Source: Plazaster borealis
Lineage: Eukaryota; Echinodermata; Asteroidea; Forcipulatida; Labidiasteridae
DNA length: 64,000 nucleotides
Direction of reading: 5' to 3'
NCBI GenBank assembly: GCA_021014325.1
Contig: CM037472.1
Span: 3,100,001-3,164,000, forward strand
Under the pieces are notes generated by a model. It ran no database searches, was not told where the DNA came from, and saw only the letters and a list, made by a program, of their open reading frames with translations. Within the stretch, counting starts at the first letter, position 1; every line of letters begins with the position of its first letter. Positions 1 to 10,909 of this stretch are shown here, piece by piece. A program made the position numbers and the translations under genes.

Positions 1-565
1 AAGTAATCTCTAAACACTTGCTTTTAACAATAAGCATAATAAAAAAGATGGCCCATGTTTTTGTTTTGTTCTCGTCTGTCCACTGGGGGTTTTGTTGGGT
101 GGTGAATCGGTACAGTTCCACTCTCTTTAGGGTGAATCTCTGTGTACTAAAATATCGGCACAGGTTTTAAAGCGTTTTAACCCTTTAGAGACCATAGCAG
201 CCAGAAACGCATCAAGATCTGACCTACTTCCACAAAACCAAAAGGTCAAGTACAGTTTATGACCTGAATTGACATTTTCCAGTGTTTCCCATAGTAACAT
301 AGAATATCTATCAATCTAAATATAAATTTTTTCAGACACTTTTACAAGAAAAAAAATGTTTTAAAAAATCAACAAAACCATGTCTGGGCGTATGGTGATG
401 ATTATACAATGGTCTCTAAAGGGTTAAGGGTATTGAAGTAAAACTAGAACATAGAAAAACTCTTTCAAAGTGTTTTAAATTTTGTTTTAAAGCCTAGTAT
501 CATCAAACTGTCCAAAATTTCTTGATGCATCTCAACTTAATGGTTGTCCATATAGTTCAATTTAC

Positions 566-664
566 CTGTTGATGAAGACATCCTTGAATCTTGATGATGA
601 GCAGCATGCGTATCTACTTTTGGAGAGGTAGACTTCATCTGGCAATGGTATGTCTGTAGCTAAC
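566..664 (-). other. Exon-like cassette A1 (99 nt)
   Basis: Read on the minus strand, the acceptor is 'catttag' and the donor is 'caacag|gtaaat'. The core is 99 nt and open in the frame that starts after its first base. It encodes LATDIPLPDEVYLSKSRY, then ACCSSSRFKDVFIN, with a split arginine codon at the junction (phase 1 at both ends). It is one of eight copies of exactly this length. No family was recognised. Confidence 0.5.
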
Positions 665-1222
665 CTAAATGCAAACGAAATAAAAACATTGTCTTATAAA
701 AGGGGTGTGTTTTTCAATGTGTTTTCAATCTTGCAAATGTTTTGATGAGTTATTATTTCGTAAACACATCTATCACTTCGTGAGAATAAAAAATTCAAAC
801 ATCGTGTGTTTGGCACCATGCCTCTGCCAGTGCTACGTATTCATGGAAATTCAGAATGGCAAATCCAGTGATATGTCGGGTATGCAAATTAGTGACTACA
901 AATCTATATATAATTACCCCTTAGGTCCTGAAACTTGCTGAAAATGTTCACAGCAGTGAGTATTTGTACCAAAACCGATTTGCCAAATGTTGTGCTTTTT
1001 GACACACACATGCTCACTTTGTGAAAATGGTAATTTGGTATGAATTGTAGTAAACTTGTTACCTAGTGGCTTTTGACATACAAGACTTTATTTAATAAAT
1101 ATATCTGAATGTTTTTAAAACCCTTTTTTCGGTGGCTATTGTTGGGCCAAGATTGTAAAGAGTCTAAAAGAAACATTTGGGGCTATTAGTTGTTGAACCC
1201 ACATGTTGAAACTGGTTCTTAC

Positions 1223-1327
1223 CTGTTGCTGGAGAAGACGTTGTATCTGACACTGGGCAGCATGTGCACCATGCATCTACTTCTGGAGAGGTAGACTTCA
1301 TCTGACAATGGCATGTCTGTAGCTAGC
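1223..1327 (-). other. Exon-like cassette A2 (105 nt variant)
   Basis: Longer class with the same first 17 codons, then RCMVHMLPSVRYNVFSSN in place of the usual tail. It has a 'tttag' acceptor and a 'caacag|gtaaga' donor. At 105 nt it is open throughout and also phase 1 at both ends, so it would be interchangeable with the 99-nt class when spliced. Confidence 0.45.
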
Positions 1328-2306
1328 CTAAATGCAAACAAAATAAAAACAATATTTTCTGAAAGGGGTGTGATGTTGTTTTTTTCAACTGCAGTAACCA
1401 TTTGATAATGCTTTGACCATAAGAGGGCGCAATACAAGTAATCTCAAAACACTTGGTTTTAACAATATATAAGAATAACAAAAAGATGACCGACGTTTTA
1501 TTGGGTTTTTTGCCCATCCACTTTGGGGGTGTTTTGTTGGGTGGGGAATCCATGACTGTTCCACACGTTCGTTCTTTTTTTTGGTGAAATGTCAAATTCA
1601 ATTTTGTGAAGTACTCATTTTCCAATAGATAGAGTCCTCATGTCAGTGGATAAAATTACAAGTCTCTAACCTCACGTTAAAATGGTGTAAATAGCCAGTG
1701 CATACAATACCCTTCCAGGGCAAAATTTGTCAACATATCCAAAACATCCGATGACATCATTCTGAGAAAAATGGGTCTGTGAATTTTTATTCCTGACTTT
1801 CAATGATATTCAATCAAAACAGCCTTGAATTTGACATTTTGTCTGACGAAATATTCCTCCTTGGAATGTAAAGACCCATTAGTTGTTGAAACCCAATGCC
1901 TTCATGTTTCAATTTTTGCTCTGAAAAAGTCAGGAATGAACCCGGCAAAACATTCATGTTCAAACCCATTTTCTCAGAATTATGTCATCGAAGGTTTTTG
2001 ATGTATTGACCAAATTTGCCCCGGGAAGGTATCAGTTGCAATTTAGACCATTTTAACATGAGATTAGAGATTTGCAATTTTTCCCCACTCACATGAGAAC
2101 TCTATCTATTAAAATACGAGTACATCACAAAATTGAATTTCACAATATTCCCTTCCTCTTTAAACAAAATTGAAGTAAAAGCCAGATCACAGAAAAAAAC
2201 TATTTAAAGGTGTTTACAAATTTTGTTTTAAAGCCTAGTATCATCAAACTGTCTAAAATCCCTTGATGTATCTCAAATTAATGGTTGTCCATACAGTTCA
2301 ATTTAC

Positions 2307-2405
2307 CTGTTGATGAAGACATCCTTGAATCTTGATGATGACCAGCATGCGTATCTACTTTTGGAGAGGTAGACTTCATCTGATACTGGTATGTCTGTAG
2401 CTAGC
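2307..2405 (-). other. Exon-like cassette A3 (99 nt)
   Basis: Open 99-nt copy encoding LATDIPVSDEVYLSKSRY, then ACWSSSRFKDVFIN. The acceptor reads 'attaag' instead of the usual 'tttag', so it may be weaker. The donor is 'caacag|gtaaat'. Confidence 0.45.
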
Positions 2406-2914
2406 CTTAATATGGGAACAAAATAAAAAACATTGTTTTGTGAAAGGGGTGTGTTTTTCTTCAATTGCAACATTAAACAAGGATTTCCTAATGCTTTGAC
2501 TATAAGAGGGTGCCATACAAGTATATCCAAACAATATCTTGTGGCTTAACTCTTTCATGCGCCGATCGGTCTCTTGCGACTTGTTTAAATCCCTTCAGAA
2601 AAATAGTTGTAAAGCGAAAAATAAAGATCGCACGGCCACACAGTTTTCAGAATGGGAAAGAGGACTCTTGAGGGTGCTATTGTGACCTGTTTTTTGGGGG
2701 GTCGCCATTTGCAAAAAAACGATAAACAATTAATGTGCCCATATGATCAATTTATTACTCAAATAAATGGTGCATGAAATGGTTAAACAATAAGCATAAT
2801 AAAAAAGATGGGCCATGCGATTTTGTAAAAGTTGTTGAAGTGATGAGTCAACTTCACTATGCAATATGAAGTAATGCATGTGCTCCTCAGCCAAAATTGT
2901 GTAAGGGGAAAAAT

Positions 2915-3010
2915 TGCTGTTGATCGAGGGTTCAAATCCCAGCCGAGTAATATTCCTGTTGATTTCTTTCTCATCAAATAACTCCGGCAAGCACCGAGTA
3001 CAGTGCTTAA
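2915..3010 (+). repeat. Truncated tRNA-derived SINE
   Basis: Only the 3' half of the tRNA-like head is left, with a B box 'ggttcaaatcc'. It is followed by the SINE body that ends near 'agcaccgagtacagtgctt'. Related full heads lie on the minus strand at 27.8, 29.2, 33.6, 34.6 and 38.5 kb. Confidence 0.55.
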
Positions 3011-3607
3011 CACACAAGGATGTTTGGGTAAAACACAAACAATTTTTCAAACTGTTATTTTGGAGACTGCCTTACATTTTTTTTTACTTCCAAAATAAAG
3101 CTGACTTCTTCATTTGTAGAGAACTGTCAATGTGTTTTCAATCTTGCAAATGTTTTGACTTCGTGTGTTTGGCAGTGCCAATTCCAGCACTATGTATTTT
3201 AATTGATAGGCCTAAAGTGGCGACACACGATACCTCAATTCATGGAAATGCAAAATGGCAAATCTAGAGATATGTACGTTAAAGTGAAATAGTGTAACTA
3301 CGAAACTGACTTGTTAGGTCCTGAAACTGAAATTTTTTACAGCATGCTGTAGCAGTGAGCATTTGAACCAAACTGATTTGGCATTTTTTTTGCTTTTTGA
3401 TACACAAGCTCACTTCGTGGAAACAGTATGAATTGTAGTACTCGTTACCTAGTGGCTTTTGACAAGACTTTATTGAATGAAATACATCTGAATGTTCTTG
3501 AGGACTTTTTTCGGTGGCTGTTGTTGGGGCCAAGATTGTAAAGAGTCTAAATAAGGAACACTTGGGGCTATTAGTTGTTGAACCCACTTGTTGAAACTGG
3601 TTCTTAC

Positions 3608-3710
3608 CTGTTGATGGAAAAGACATTGTCTGACACTTGGCAGCATATGCACCATGCATCTACTTCTGGAGAGGTAGACTTCATCTGACAATGGCATGTC
3701 TGTACCTAGC
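3608..3710 (-). other. Exon-like cassette A4 (103 nt, frame broken)
   Basis: Same class as A2 but 103 nt, so phase symmetry is lost. The start LGTDMPLSDEVYLSRSRC is kept. Splice signals are intact ('tag' acceptor, 'caacag|gtaaga' donor). Confidence 0.4.
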
Positions 3711-4060
3711 CTAAAAGCAAACAAAATAAAAACAATATTTTGTGAAAGGGGTGTGTTGTTGTTTTTCTTCAATTGCAGCAACAATTTGATAATGCTTTGA
3801 CCATAAGGGGGCGCCATACAAGTAATCTCAAAATACCCATAAAAGAGATGGCTTCTTTTTTTCTTGCCTGTCCACTGAAGGTGAACTGTTGGGTGGGGAT
3901 TCAGCGACTGTCCCGCTCTTTTTAACAGTCATGTGTAATAAGTTTTTGTAGCTGCGATAACCGTCCTTAGCTCTGGTCACATAAGAGACATGACCACAGC
4001 TAAAGTTTTTGATGCATTGACTCAATTTCTCTTGTTAGGCCTAATTTACATGGTTCATTT

Positions 4061-4765
4061 ACAATACACTGCAGGGAACCTTGTTACCGAATAGCTGTTT
4101 TTGACAAGGGCTAAAGACTGTAAAAGAGCCCAGGTTAGGGATATAACGCAAACAAAATTGGAATCCCAATGTATGTAACCCCAGCCAAGAGAAAGTTCAA
4201 ATTAAGTGAGTTTGTACACAAATACAGCTTCAAAACAATTTACATTTTTCCCACAAATTTGGCGGATTCAAAATTGTGCGCAATGTGCAGATTGTGCAAA
4301 TCCGCAGAATGCGCCCAACATCCGGATCCCATTATGCATCAGAGAGGTCTGTTTGACTCCATACAGAGAAAACAGGCTAAATTTATTTTATAAAACATAC
4401 CTTTGTTGTTGTCATTTACCAAATAGCAATGTGATACAATAACAAAAATACGACAGAAATATTTTTAAAAGGCAAAAGGGTTCACAGACAAAAACAATTT
4501 AAAACAAAAGGGGAGGGACCCCGGACATGGGCGACAACATGGGGGGGGCAGTAAGGGAGGGCTAACCAGAGAGAAGTGGGCTGTGATATGGTTAAGGGGA
4601 GGGGGAGATGGAGAAGGGAAGTTAAGGGGTTAAGGGGAGGGGGAGATGGAGAAGGGAAGAAATTGATTAAAACATTCCACAAGAAACAAGCAAATCCATA
4701 AAGAAAGGCAGTGACTGAGCCTGAGGCCAAATCAACCAACAATTTGTTTATTTCTACTTCTACTT
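4061..4765. other. No gene seen; low-complexity purine-rich tract
   Basis: Contains a short dyad near 4260-4306 (GCGGATT...AATCCGC) and a purine-rich stretch at 4500-4660 in which 'ggttaaggggagggggagatggagaa' type sequence is repeated twice. Open frames here are in low-complexity sequence and were not accepted as genes. Confidence 0.4.
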
Positions 4766-5452
4766 TAGACCCAGTAACTGGGGCGCTGTACTCGTTTTTT
4801 TCGAATTTTGACATTATCGGTCGTACTAGCGCCCCAGGAAAAAGTCGTACCGTTCACGAGTGTTCTTCAATTGGTAACAAAAATGCCTCAGAACGACAAA
4901 AATACCCAACAAAATAGCTTTATATACGCCTACTGCGCTGGCTTCTTTAATATATGTCTAATATGCAACATCAGGCATTTGAATGTACTCACAATTTTGT
5001 TTTGTGCTGCAAATTTATGATTTTTTGAAGTCGATCTGAGCATATCGGTAAAACCGCCATGACGTCCAGCGCTCAGCTTTATATGGTGGCCCTGAAGGGA
5101 CATCTCCTATCGCAAATATGTGCGCAGACTTGTACTATATCAAGAAATTAATCGCGAAGATGACTTCTACTTCTATGTTTTACCATAACAAAATAAAAAC
5201 AATGTACCGTTGCATGATTTTTTGTCCTTAAAAACATCAATTTTCCAGCTATTTTGTCATGTATATTTAGGTCAATTGGGTATTTTTGGGAAGTAAGGTA
5301 TTAACATAGCCAAATCTTTGAAACAAAAACTTAAACTAGACCCAGTTACTGGGTCTAAACTTAAACACACGTTTCCCTGCCCTGGACCGCTAGGGTCGAC
5401 CGTCGAAGTTAAAAATTTCACAAAGAGAACAGCGCCCCATTTGGTTCTAGAC
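4766..5452. mobile_element. Decayed long-TIR DNA transposon (same family as 20818-21191)
   Basis: The left end matches the 20818 element for about 70 bp: TAGACCCAGTAACTGGGGCG, later 'tcggtcgtactagcgcccc'. The right end at about 5382-5452 is a diverged inverted copy (ctagggtcgaccg ... acagcgcccca ... ctaga). No target duplication survives. The element is non-coding. Confidence 0.5.
5337..5357. mobile_element. 21-bp minimal element or footprint with 9-bp target duplication
   Basis: A perfect palindrome runs TAGACCCAGT-T-ACTGGGTCTA, which is just the two outermost 10 bp of the family TIRs back to back. It is flanked by AACTTAAAC at 5328-5336 and 5358-5366. The exact 9-bp direct repeat shows it arose by insertion of an element now reduced to its tips, or by imprecise excision. 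Confidence 0.75.
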
Positions 5453-5469
5453 CTAAATTCAGTAGATAA

Positions 5470-5572
5470 AGTGGCAGTCGGAATGGTTTCTAAGAATTAA
5501 TCTGCAAAGAGACATTAGAACTCGGGCTTTCGAATTTTTTAATATGCATTCTCTAATTCTGCAATCTGGAAA
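5470..5572 (-). pseudogene. Second exon of mirrored gene, left copy (degraded)
   Basis: On the minus strand a pyrimidine tract and 'cag' acceptor precede 'tttcca'. Joined to the ATG that ends exon 1, the frame begins M-F-P and runs about 39 codons to a stop. The right copy starts the same way but soon uses different residues, with length differences between copies, so either the second exon is dead or the coding frame is very short. No family was recognised. Confidence 0.35.
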
Positions 5573-5697
5573 CTGAAAAAAAAGTGTAGAGTATTCGCTC
5601 AGGTTGTGCCGAAAATATCCCCAAGTTTCGTTAAATTCTTTGTGAGAAAATCCTTTATAACGCAGTCATCATCGTCACAAACAAATAAGTAACTCAC

Positions 5698-5800
5698 CAT
5701 CACACTTTTGTGGTAGTTGTGTCCTTGGAACTCAGTAAAATATTGAAATTGTTGGAGAATAAGGTACAGGAGACGTGTTGACTCCGTCCATTTTGTCTTT
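5698..5800 (-). CDS. Candidate first exon ending in ATG, left copy
   Basis: Minus-strand exon whose last three bases are ATG (5700-5698), followed directly by the donor GTGAGT. The right arm has the same arrangement at 19483-19589. Both start just after a shared CGCCATTTTTAAAG. An initiator codon placed at the exon-intron junction is a common gene layout. The 5' limit is only estimated. The downstream intron is about 125 bp. Confidence 0.45.
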
Positions 5801-6032
5801 AAAAATGGCGGTACACCATGCTGTTGCGTCATGTGATCACAAACTAAGGCGTTATCACTGAAAAAACGTAATTATTTGGTCATGCAAAGTTTAGTTATTT
5901 GTTCTACAGTTACAACACCCAAATAAAAAAATATTTAAAACAAGTAAAACATTAAAAATTAGAAAAAAGATATGGCACAGTTGAACAGAAAATTGCTCAA
6001 GAAGTACCCCATTAAATTCCCGGCACGTACCA

Positions 6033-6076
6033 CACGTGACCATGCAAATCGCAAGCTTTCATAAGCGTATTTGCAT
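6033..6076 (-). promoter_or_regulatory. E-box plus paired octamers, left copy
   Basis: Contains CACGTG (6033-6038), ATGCAAAT (6042-6049) and ATTTGCAT (6069-6076), about 330-380 bp upstream of the minus-strand ATG exon. The same three motifs occur in the same order and near-identical spacing in the right arm at 19187-19229. ATTTGCAT is the POU/octamer consensus and CACGTG the bHLH E-box; the regulatory role is inferred. Confidence 0.45.
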
Positions 6077-6304
6077 AACAAAACAAAAGTCCTCCTCATT
6101 GGACAAATCATGTTCAGACAGTTTTTGTACTTTATATCTGAGGTTACACAGTAGGCCCTAATAACACAATTTGGTAACTTCTTTTTTAAAGATATAGAGC
6201 ATAATCAAACATTGTTATGGTGCGAAATTGTAATGTACAAGTTCATTATAAAAAACAAACAAAAATGAAATTCTTTCATCTGTCGCAGTCAATTCATGAA
6301 ATAG

Positions 6305-6345
6305 TTTAGGGTGGGATTTGAGCCCGGGACCTCCACCTCTGTCTG
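6305..6345 (-). repeat. tRNA-like B-box module beside minisatellite (left)
   Basis: The minus strand reads 'ggaggtcccgggctcaaatccca', a B-box-like tRNA 3' half. The same module is next to the same minisatellite at 18113 and next to a different one at 46263. Confidence 0.45.
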
Positions 6346-6474
6346 AAGCCTCTTTCCTTTTAACCTGTTTAGAACATTTTCAAAAAGAAATTTGTTTTTG
6401 TTTTGCTGATGGGTTTAGGGATTATAAGTACTACTCCAAGGTCTTGGGCTTTAGAGGACCAAAGCCTGGAGCTG

Positions 6475-6750
6475 ATCGCTTGGGTAGGCTAGGCCAGGGG
6501 GCTAATGGGGGTAGGCTAGGGGCTAATGGGGGTAGGCTACGGGGCTAATGGGGGTAGGCTAGGGGGCTAATGGGGGTAGGCTAGGGGCTAATGGGATTAG
6601 GCTAGGGGGCTAATTGGGGTTAGGCTAGGGGCTAATGGGGGTAGGCTAGGGGGCTAATGGGATTAGGCTAGGGGGCTAATTGGGGTTAGGCTAGGGGGCT
6701 AATTGGGGTTAGGCTAGGGGGCTAATTGGGGTTAGGCTACGGGCCTAATC
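6475..6750 (-). repeat. ~22-bp minisatellite (GGGGGTAGGCTAGGGGCTAAT)
   Basis: About 12 imperfect copies of a 21-23 bp unit. The reverse complement of this array is at 17570-18050. It lies inside the left arm of the inverted duplication, next to a tRNA-like module. Confidence 0.85.
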
Positions 6751-8990
6751 AGGAACTGTGATACAGCAGGACGGGTTTGGGAAGCTAAAACTGGCACACA
6801 ACAAGAAAACAAAGTAAGGAACAACATTGTGACAACATCATAAACTATAAGGTAAAAAAACCCATTTTATTTGAAAAAAAGGACCTTCACTTAACTCCTT
6901 TACTCTTCACTCTTTCCAAAGCCAAAAATAAAAATACCAATAAACAAATTAATTTCAAGACATTTTTCAATTGAATTGAAGGTAACCTTTTCGTTGTAAA
7001 CTCGTAGATAAATATACAATGTGAAATTAAAATAAATAACAATTTGAGCAATTTTGTGCAAACAAATTAAAACAAAAAATTGAATAATTCACACATTTTC
7101 TTTAAACCCTGATAATAATGTTTAATTTATATAGAATTTCCAAAATACACAAAAACGCTTTGAAGCTTTGCATGGTTTTAGAAGTAATAACTGAGTAGGT
7201 TTACGGGTGAAAACGTTGTGAATTAATTCTCTTTTGAGGAGAATGTGTTGGTTGAGAGACTCTAATTTATCCCATGCCCTGTTCTTCTCAGAAATAACAC
7301 TTCTCCAAAAACAGCTTTTTAGTTTTTTAACTGTGGACCTACTCCGTTCTAAGATACAAAGTCAATGCTTTTACTTTCAGTGTAGAGGAACATAACACAA
7401 AATAAATATATAGGCCTAATTTCTTTCTTTTTTTCAAAAAGAAAATGAAAGGCATCTAATACAAGTAGGTTAGATTTCTACGGAACATATATGAATGAGG
7501 TGTTACTGCAGATTTATCTCAAGAAAAAGCTACTTGACTTTTAAAAATCGTTGCTTTTATTTTATTACAAAATATAATTCCACTGTTCCTCCTTCAATTA
7601 TTTTAAGTATTTTCCGCATATCTGAAAGGTATACATTATGAGCCAGTTTGCATATAAAGTATACAATTAACTCTTCAGAAATGTATTAACTGTAGCGCCC
7701 TACCAATGTTGCAGAGGAATATGAAACTTTCTGCCCTTGTGAGTGTTGGATACTTTGGGTATCCATCTTGTATTACTCCTACTTACATCAGTGTAACCAA
7801 AGTGAGGCTGGAAGGGCAAATAGTCTGGTCCACAGATTTGAATCAGTATGCATTATTAATATTGTAGACAGGAGACTTGACAAATTGGTGTCAGCATGCG
7901 GTCTCTGGACTTTACTAATATGCACATTACATCATCAGAGCTGTTTACTGAGAGAGTTGTGATTAGAAGCCATTTTCAGTCAAAAAAAAACCTGCATGGG
8001 GTGCCAGACCAGACTGCACATTGGGTTGTGCTGCATTTGGACCGAAAATGGCATCCAGCAACCATGTGACCTAAGAAAACTGGTCCCTCTTTTTCGTAAC
8101 TCTCTCAATACACAGCTCTGAACGTCACTGCAATGGGGCGCCCTCACATAGCGGTCAAAAGGGGGTTGCTCATTGGCCCATCCTGTGCGTTAATTGTACA
8201 TAGCCATGTGTTTTCCATCATTATGTTATCATCTGCAATCTTTGCATGTTCTTGTCAGCTATTGTGTAGGATGCACTCAACAGTCAGTTGATGTTACATT
8301 CAACAATGTACTCAATGTATATTCCTGTCGAGTACTATGCAGGGGGCACTTCAACAGCGAGTTGCTGACACATCCACAAAATCGATCAACCCATGTTCTT
8401 ATCAGCTAATGTGCAGGAGGCTCTTCAACAGTGAGTTGGTGTGACATTCAACAAATCATCCACACAGTACGTTCTTGTCAGCTACAGATACTGTGATTAA
8501 TACTCTTAGCAATTAATCAACACAGTATATCCTTATCACCTTCAGCATGCACAGGCGGCGTTTCAGGGGTTGGTTGATTTTACATCCATCAAATTTTCAA
8601 TCCAGACCCAAGAAATCTGCATCTTCCACTTCCTCCTTTTCAACCAGACCCGATTGGTCGACACAAGCTTCCGCTCTGTAACTGAGAAAACAAATACATT
8701 GATTAATTTTGACCCAAGTCAATGCCATTGAGCAATTGCAGTTTTCCAAATCGATTTTATTGTACTTTTGCTATTAATTTGTAGTTTATATGTTGTTTTC
8801 GTTTTTGCAACTCTTCTTTATTTTACCTGTTAAATACTGCAAGTGATAAAACTGTAAGACATAAGTGTAGACAGTTCTGCACACTTTTCTATACCCTTGG
8901 GGATGTGCCTTTGTTTTTTAGTGCTGCCCCTTACCTCTGAAATGACCTTCCTATTCTCATTGGGGGATCTAGCAGTGTAACCAATATTAA

Positions 8991-9347
8991 AGGCACTGAA
9001 CACGTTTGGTAATTGTCAAAGACCAGTGTTCTCACTTGGTGTATCCCAACATATGCATAAAATAACAAGCCTGTGAAAATTTGGGCTCAATTGGTCATCG
9101 AAGTTGCAAGAAAATGATGAAAAAAACCACCCTTGTTGTTGTGTGCTTTCAGATAGGAATAAAAACTTCTTGCAAGAAGTTTTTATTATTTTAGTGAAAA
9201 ATTACCTCTTTCTCAAAAACTGCGTTACTTCAGAGGGAGTCGTTCCCTACAATGTTTTATACTATCAACAGCTCTCCGTTGCTTGTTACCAAGTAAGTTT
9301 TTATGCTAATATTTCTTTTGAGTCATTACCAAACGTGTATGATGCCT
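8991..9347 (+). mobile_element. TTAA-flanked MITE, copy 1
   Basis: Flanked by TTAA (8987-8990, 9348-9351). TIRs are AGGCACTGAACACGTTTGG and its inverse. A perfect 30-bp palindrome sits in the centre (9158-9187, core ACTTCTTGCAAGAAGT). TTAA targets suggest the piggyBac or Kolobok type. An ORF overlapping it is not a gene. Confidence 0.8.
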
Positions 9348-9590
9348 TTAAGTTACTGTTGAAAAACACAACTGTTGAAGTTGGCCTTTCTGATTTTGCT
9401 GATTTTACGATTTAGATTTCTTAGTTTTTTACCTAATTTTGCATGAACTGCCTGAAAAACTGTTCCATGTGTTCTTGCCTCAAGTCCTCCGAGTAAGATT
9501 TACTGGTGTTGATTGTATAGGAACATTATTGACCTTATAACACTAGTATTTTCAGAATATTCTCCAGTGTTTATGATTCAACTGTCTTTG

Positions 9591-10440
9591 TTACTTTAGA
9601 CTTGACTTGAGACTTGATCCCAAAGACTTGAGACTTGACTTGAGGCTTGATTCCAAAGACTTGAGACTTGACTTGAGACTTGATCCCAAAGACATGTGGC
9701 TTGACTTGAGACTTGATTCAAAAGACTTGTGACTTGACTTGAGACTTGATCCCAAAGACTTGTGGCTTGACTTGAGACTTGATCTCAAAGACTTTAGACT
9801 TGACTTGAGACTTGATTCAAAAGACTTGTGACTTGACTTGTGACTTGACTTGAGACTTGATTCAAAAGACTTGAGACTTGACTTGAGGCTTGATTCCAAA
9901 GACTTGTGACTTGACTTGAGACTTGATCTCAAAGACTTGTGACTTGACTTGAGACTTGATCCCAAAGACTTGTGGCTTGACTTGAGACTTGATCCCAAAG
10001 ACTTGTGACTTGACTTGAGACTTGATCCCAAAGACTTGTGACTTGACTTGAGACTTGATCCCAAAGACTTTAGACTTGACTTGAGACTTGATCCCAAAGA
10101 CTTGAGACTTGACTTGAGGCTTGATTCCAAAGACTTGTGACTTGACTTGAGACTTGATCCCAAAGACTTTAGACTTGACTTGAGACTTGATCCCAAAGAC
10201 TTGAGACTTGACTTGAGGCTTGATTCCAAAGACTTGTGACTTGACTTGAGACTTGATCTCAAAGACTTGTGGCTTGACCTGAGACTTGACTCCAAAGATT
10301 TGTTAACCTTGGCTTGACACTTGATCCCAAAGACTTGTGATTTGACTTGAGACTTGATCCAAAAGACTTAAGACTTGACTTGAGACTTTATCCCAAAGAC
10401 TTGTGACTTGACTTGAAAGACTTGTGACTTGACCTGCAGG
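9591..10440 (-). repeat. 33-bp minisatellite (gacttgtgacttgacttgag...)
   Basis: About 25 copies of a 33-bp unit. Because 33 is a multiple of three, the minus strand stays open for 234 codons of an 11-residue repeat (SSLKSSLKSLG type). The composition is pure simple repeat and no start context or splice link to other exons is secure, so it is called a repeat. It lies about 290 bp beyond a candidate minus-strand exon. Confidence 0.85.
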
Positions 10441-10726
10441 TATCATGCACAAACCACCACAATTCGGGTTCTGGAGCTACATTTCCATACAGGTTTATAC
10501 CTTTTATAATTTCCAAACATGTTCATGAAGTGAACAGACTTCTTTAAACTCAACATAAAATTACTTCATACCAGGACTCTGACTTGGCTCAAGCTCAAGA
10601 CTTTGACTCAACCAAGGTGAATAAAATACTGTCTGTTTGTGAACATAAGACCATCAAAACTCACCAATTAGATTTTCTTGAGGCTGTAGCTGTTATCTGT
10701 TCTGTTACTGTCCAGTTACTTGTTAC

Positions 10727-10883
10727 CAATGATGAGGCAAGTCTTGGAGCAACACGGATAGGTTTCAGATTCCCCGTCAGAAAGAAAGGCGTACTTGGTT
10801 GGATAGTATTGGAACAGGCAGGCTGCACTAAGGCTCTTATCCAGCACAACTTCATTGGTAGTAGCTGTTTTATGGCTCTTCAC
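10727..10883 (-). CDS. Candidate internal exon, unknown protein
   Basis: On the minus strand the sequence 'ttactgtatattgcag' precedes the exon and 'attg|gtaacaag' ends it. The 157-nt segment is open in phase 0 and encodes VKSHKTATTNEVVLDKSLSA, then ACLFQYYPTKYAFLSDGESE, then TYPCCSKTCLIIG. The composition looks like ordinary protein. No homologue was recognised and no partner exon was found, so it may be an isolated exon, a pseudo-exon or chance. Confidence 0.3.
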
Positions 10884-10909
10884 CTGCAATATACAGTAAC
10901 AAAATAACT

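Larger units (their letters stand above)
1..4060 (-). repeat. Tandem array of exon-cassette units, left block
   Basis: Four copies of a roughly 0.7-1.3 kb unit lie here with the cassette on the minus strand. Each unit has a 99-105 nt exon-like core between a pyrimidine-rich acceptor and a CAG|GTAA donor. Between the cores are shared flanks also found in the plus-strand array at 31-39 kb, for example 'tgttttcaatcttgcaaatgtttt' type strings near 720 and 3130 and the 'cggtggctgttgttgggccaag' type string near 1130 and 3515. The orientation is opposite to the 31-39 kb array. No other gene is seen here. Confidence 0.75.
5470..8790 (-). repeat. Left arm of large inverted duplication
   Basis: Matches the reverse complement of about 15120-19900. 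Anchors: exon 2 and intron (5470-5698), exon 1 and promoter (5698-6180), the tRNA-like box (6305-6345), the GGCTAGGGGCTAAT minisatellite (6475-6750), 'gttggttgagagactctaattta' (7240) against its complement at 16890, 'ggcacttcaacagcgagttgctga' (8345) against 15560, and 'aatcgattttattgtacttttgctattaatttgtag' (8750) against 15150. The right arm is longer because two TTAA elements and local duplications were added. Confidence 0.75.

Noticed and set aside
4260..4306. Short dyad GCGGATT...AATCCGC as a possible regulatory site.
   Set aside because: Arms of only 7 bp in low-complexity surroundings; expected by chance in a window this size.
6475..6750. Telomere-like repeat (ggggttagg).
   Set aside because: The period is about 22 bp with a GGCTAGGGGCTAAT core, not a six-base telomeric unit.
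9104..9415. A 103-codon frame.
   Set aside because: It covers the TTAA MITE at 8991-9347, including the central palindrome; other copies break it.
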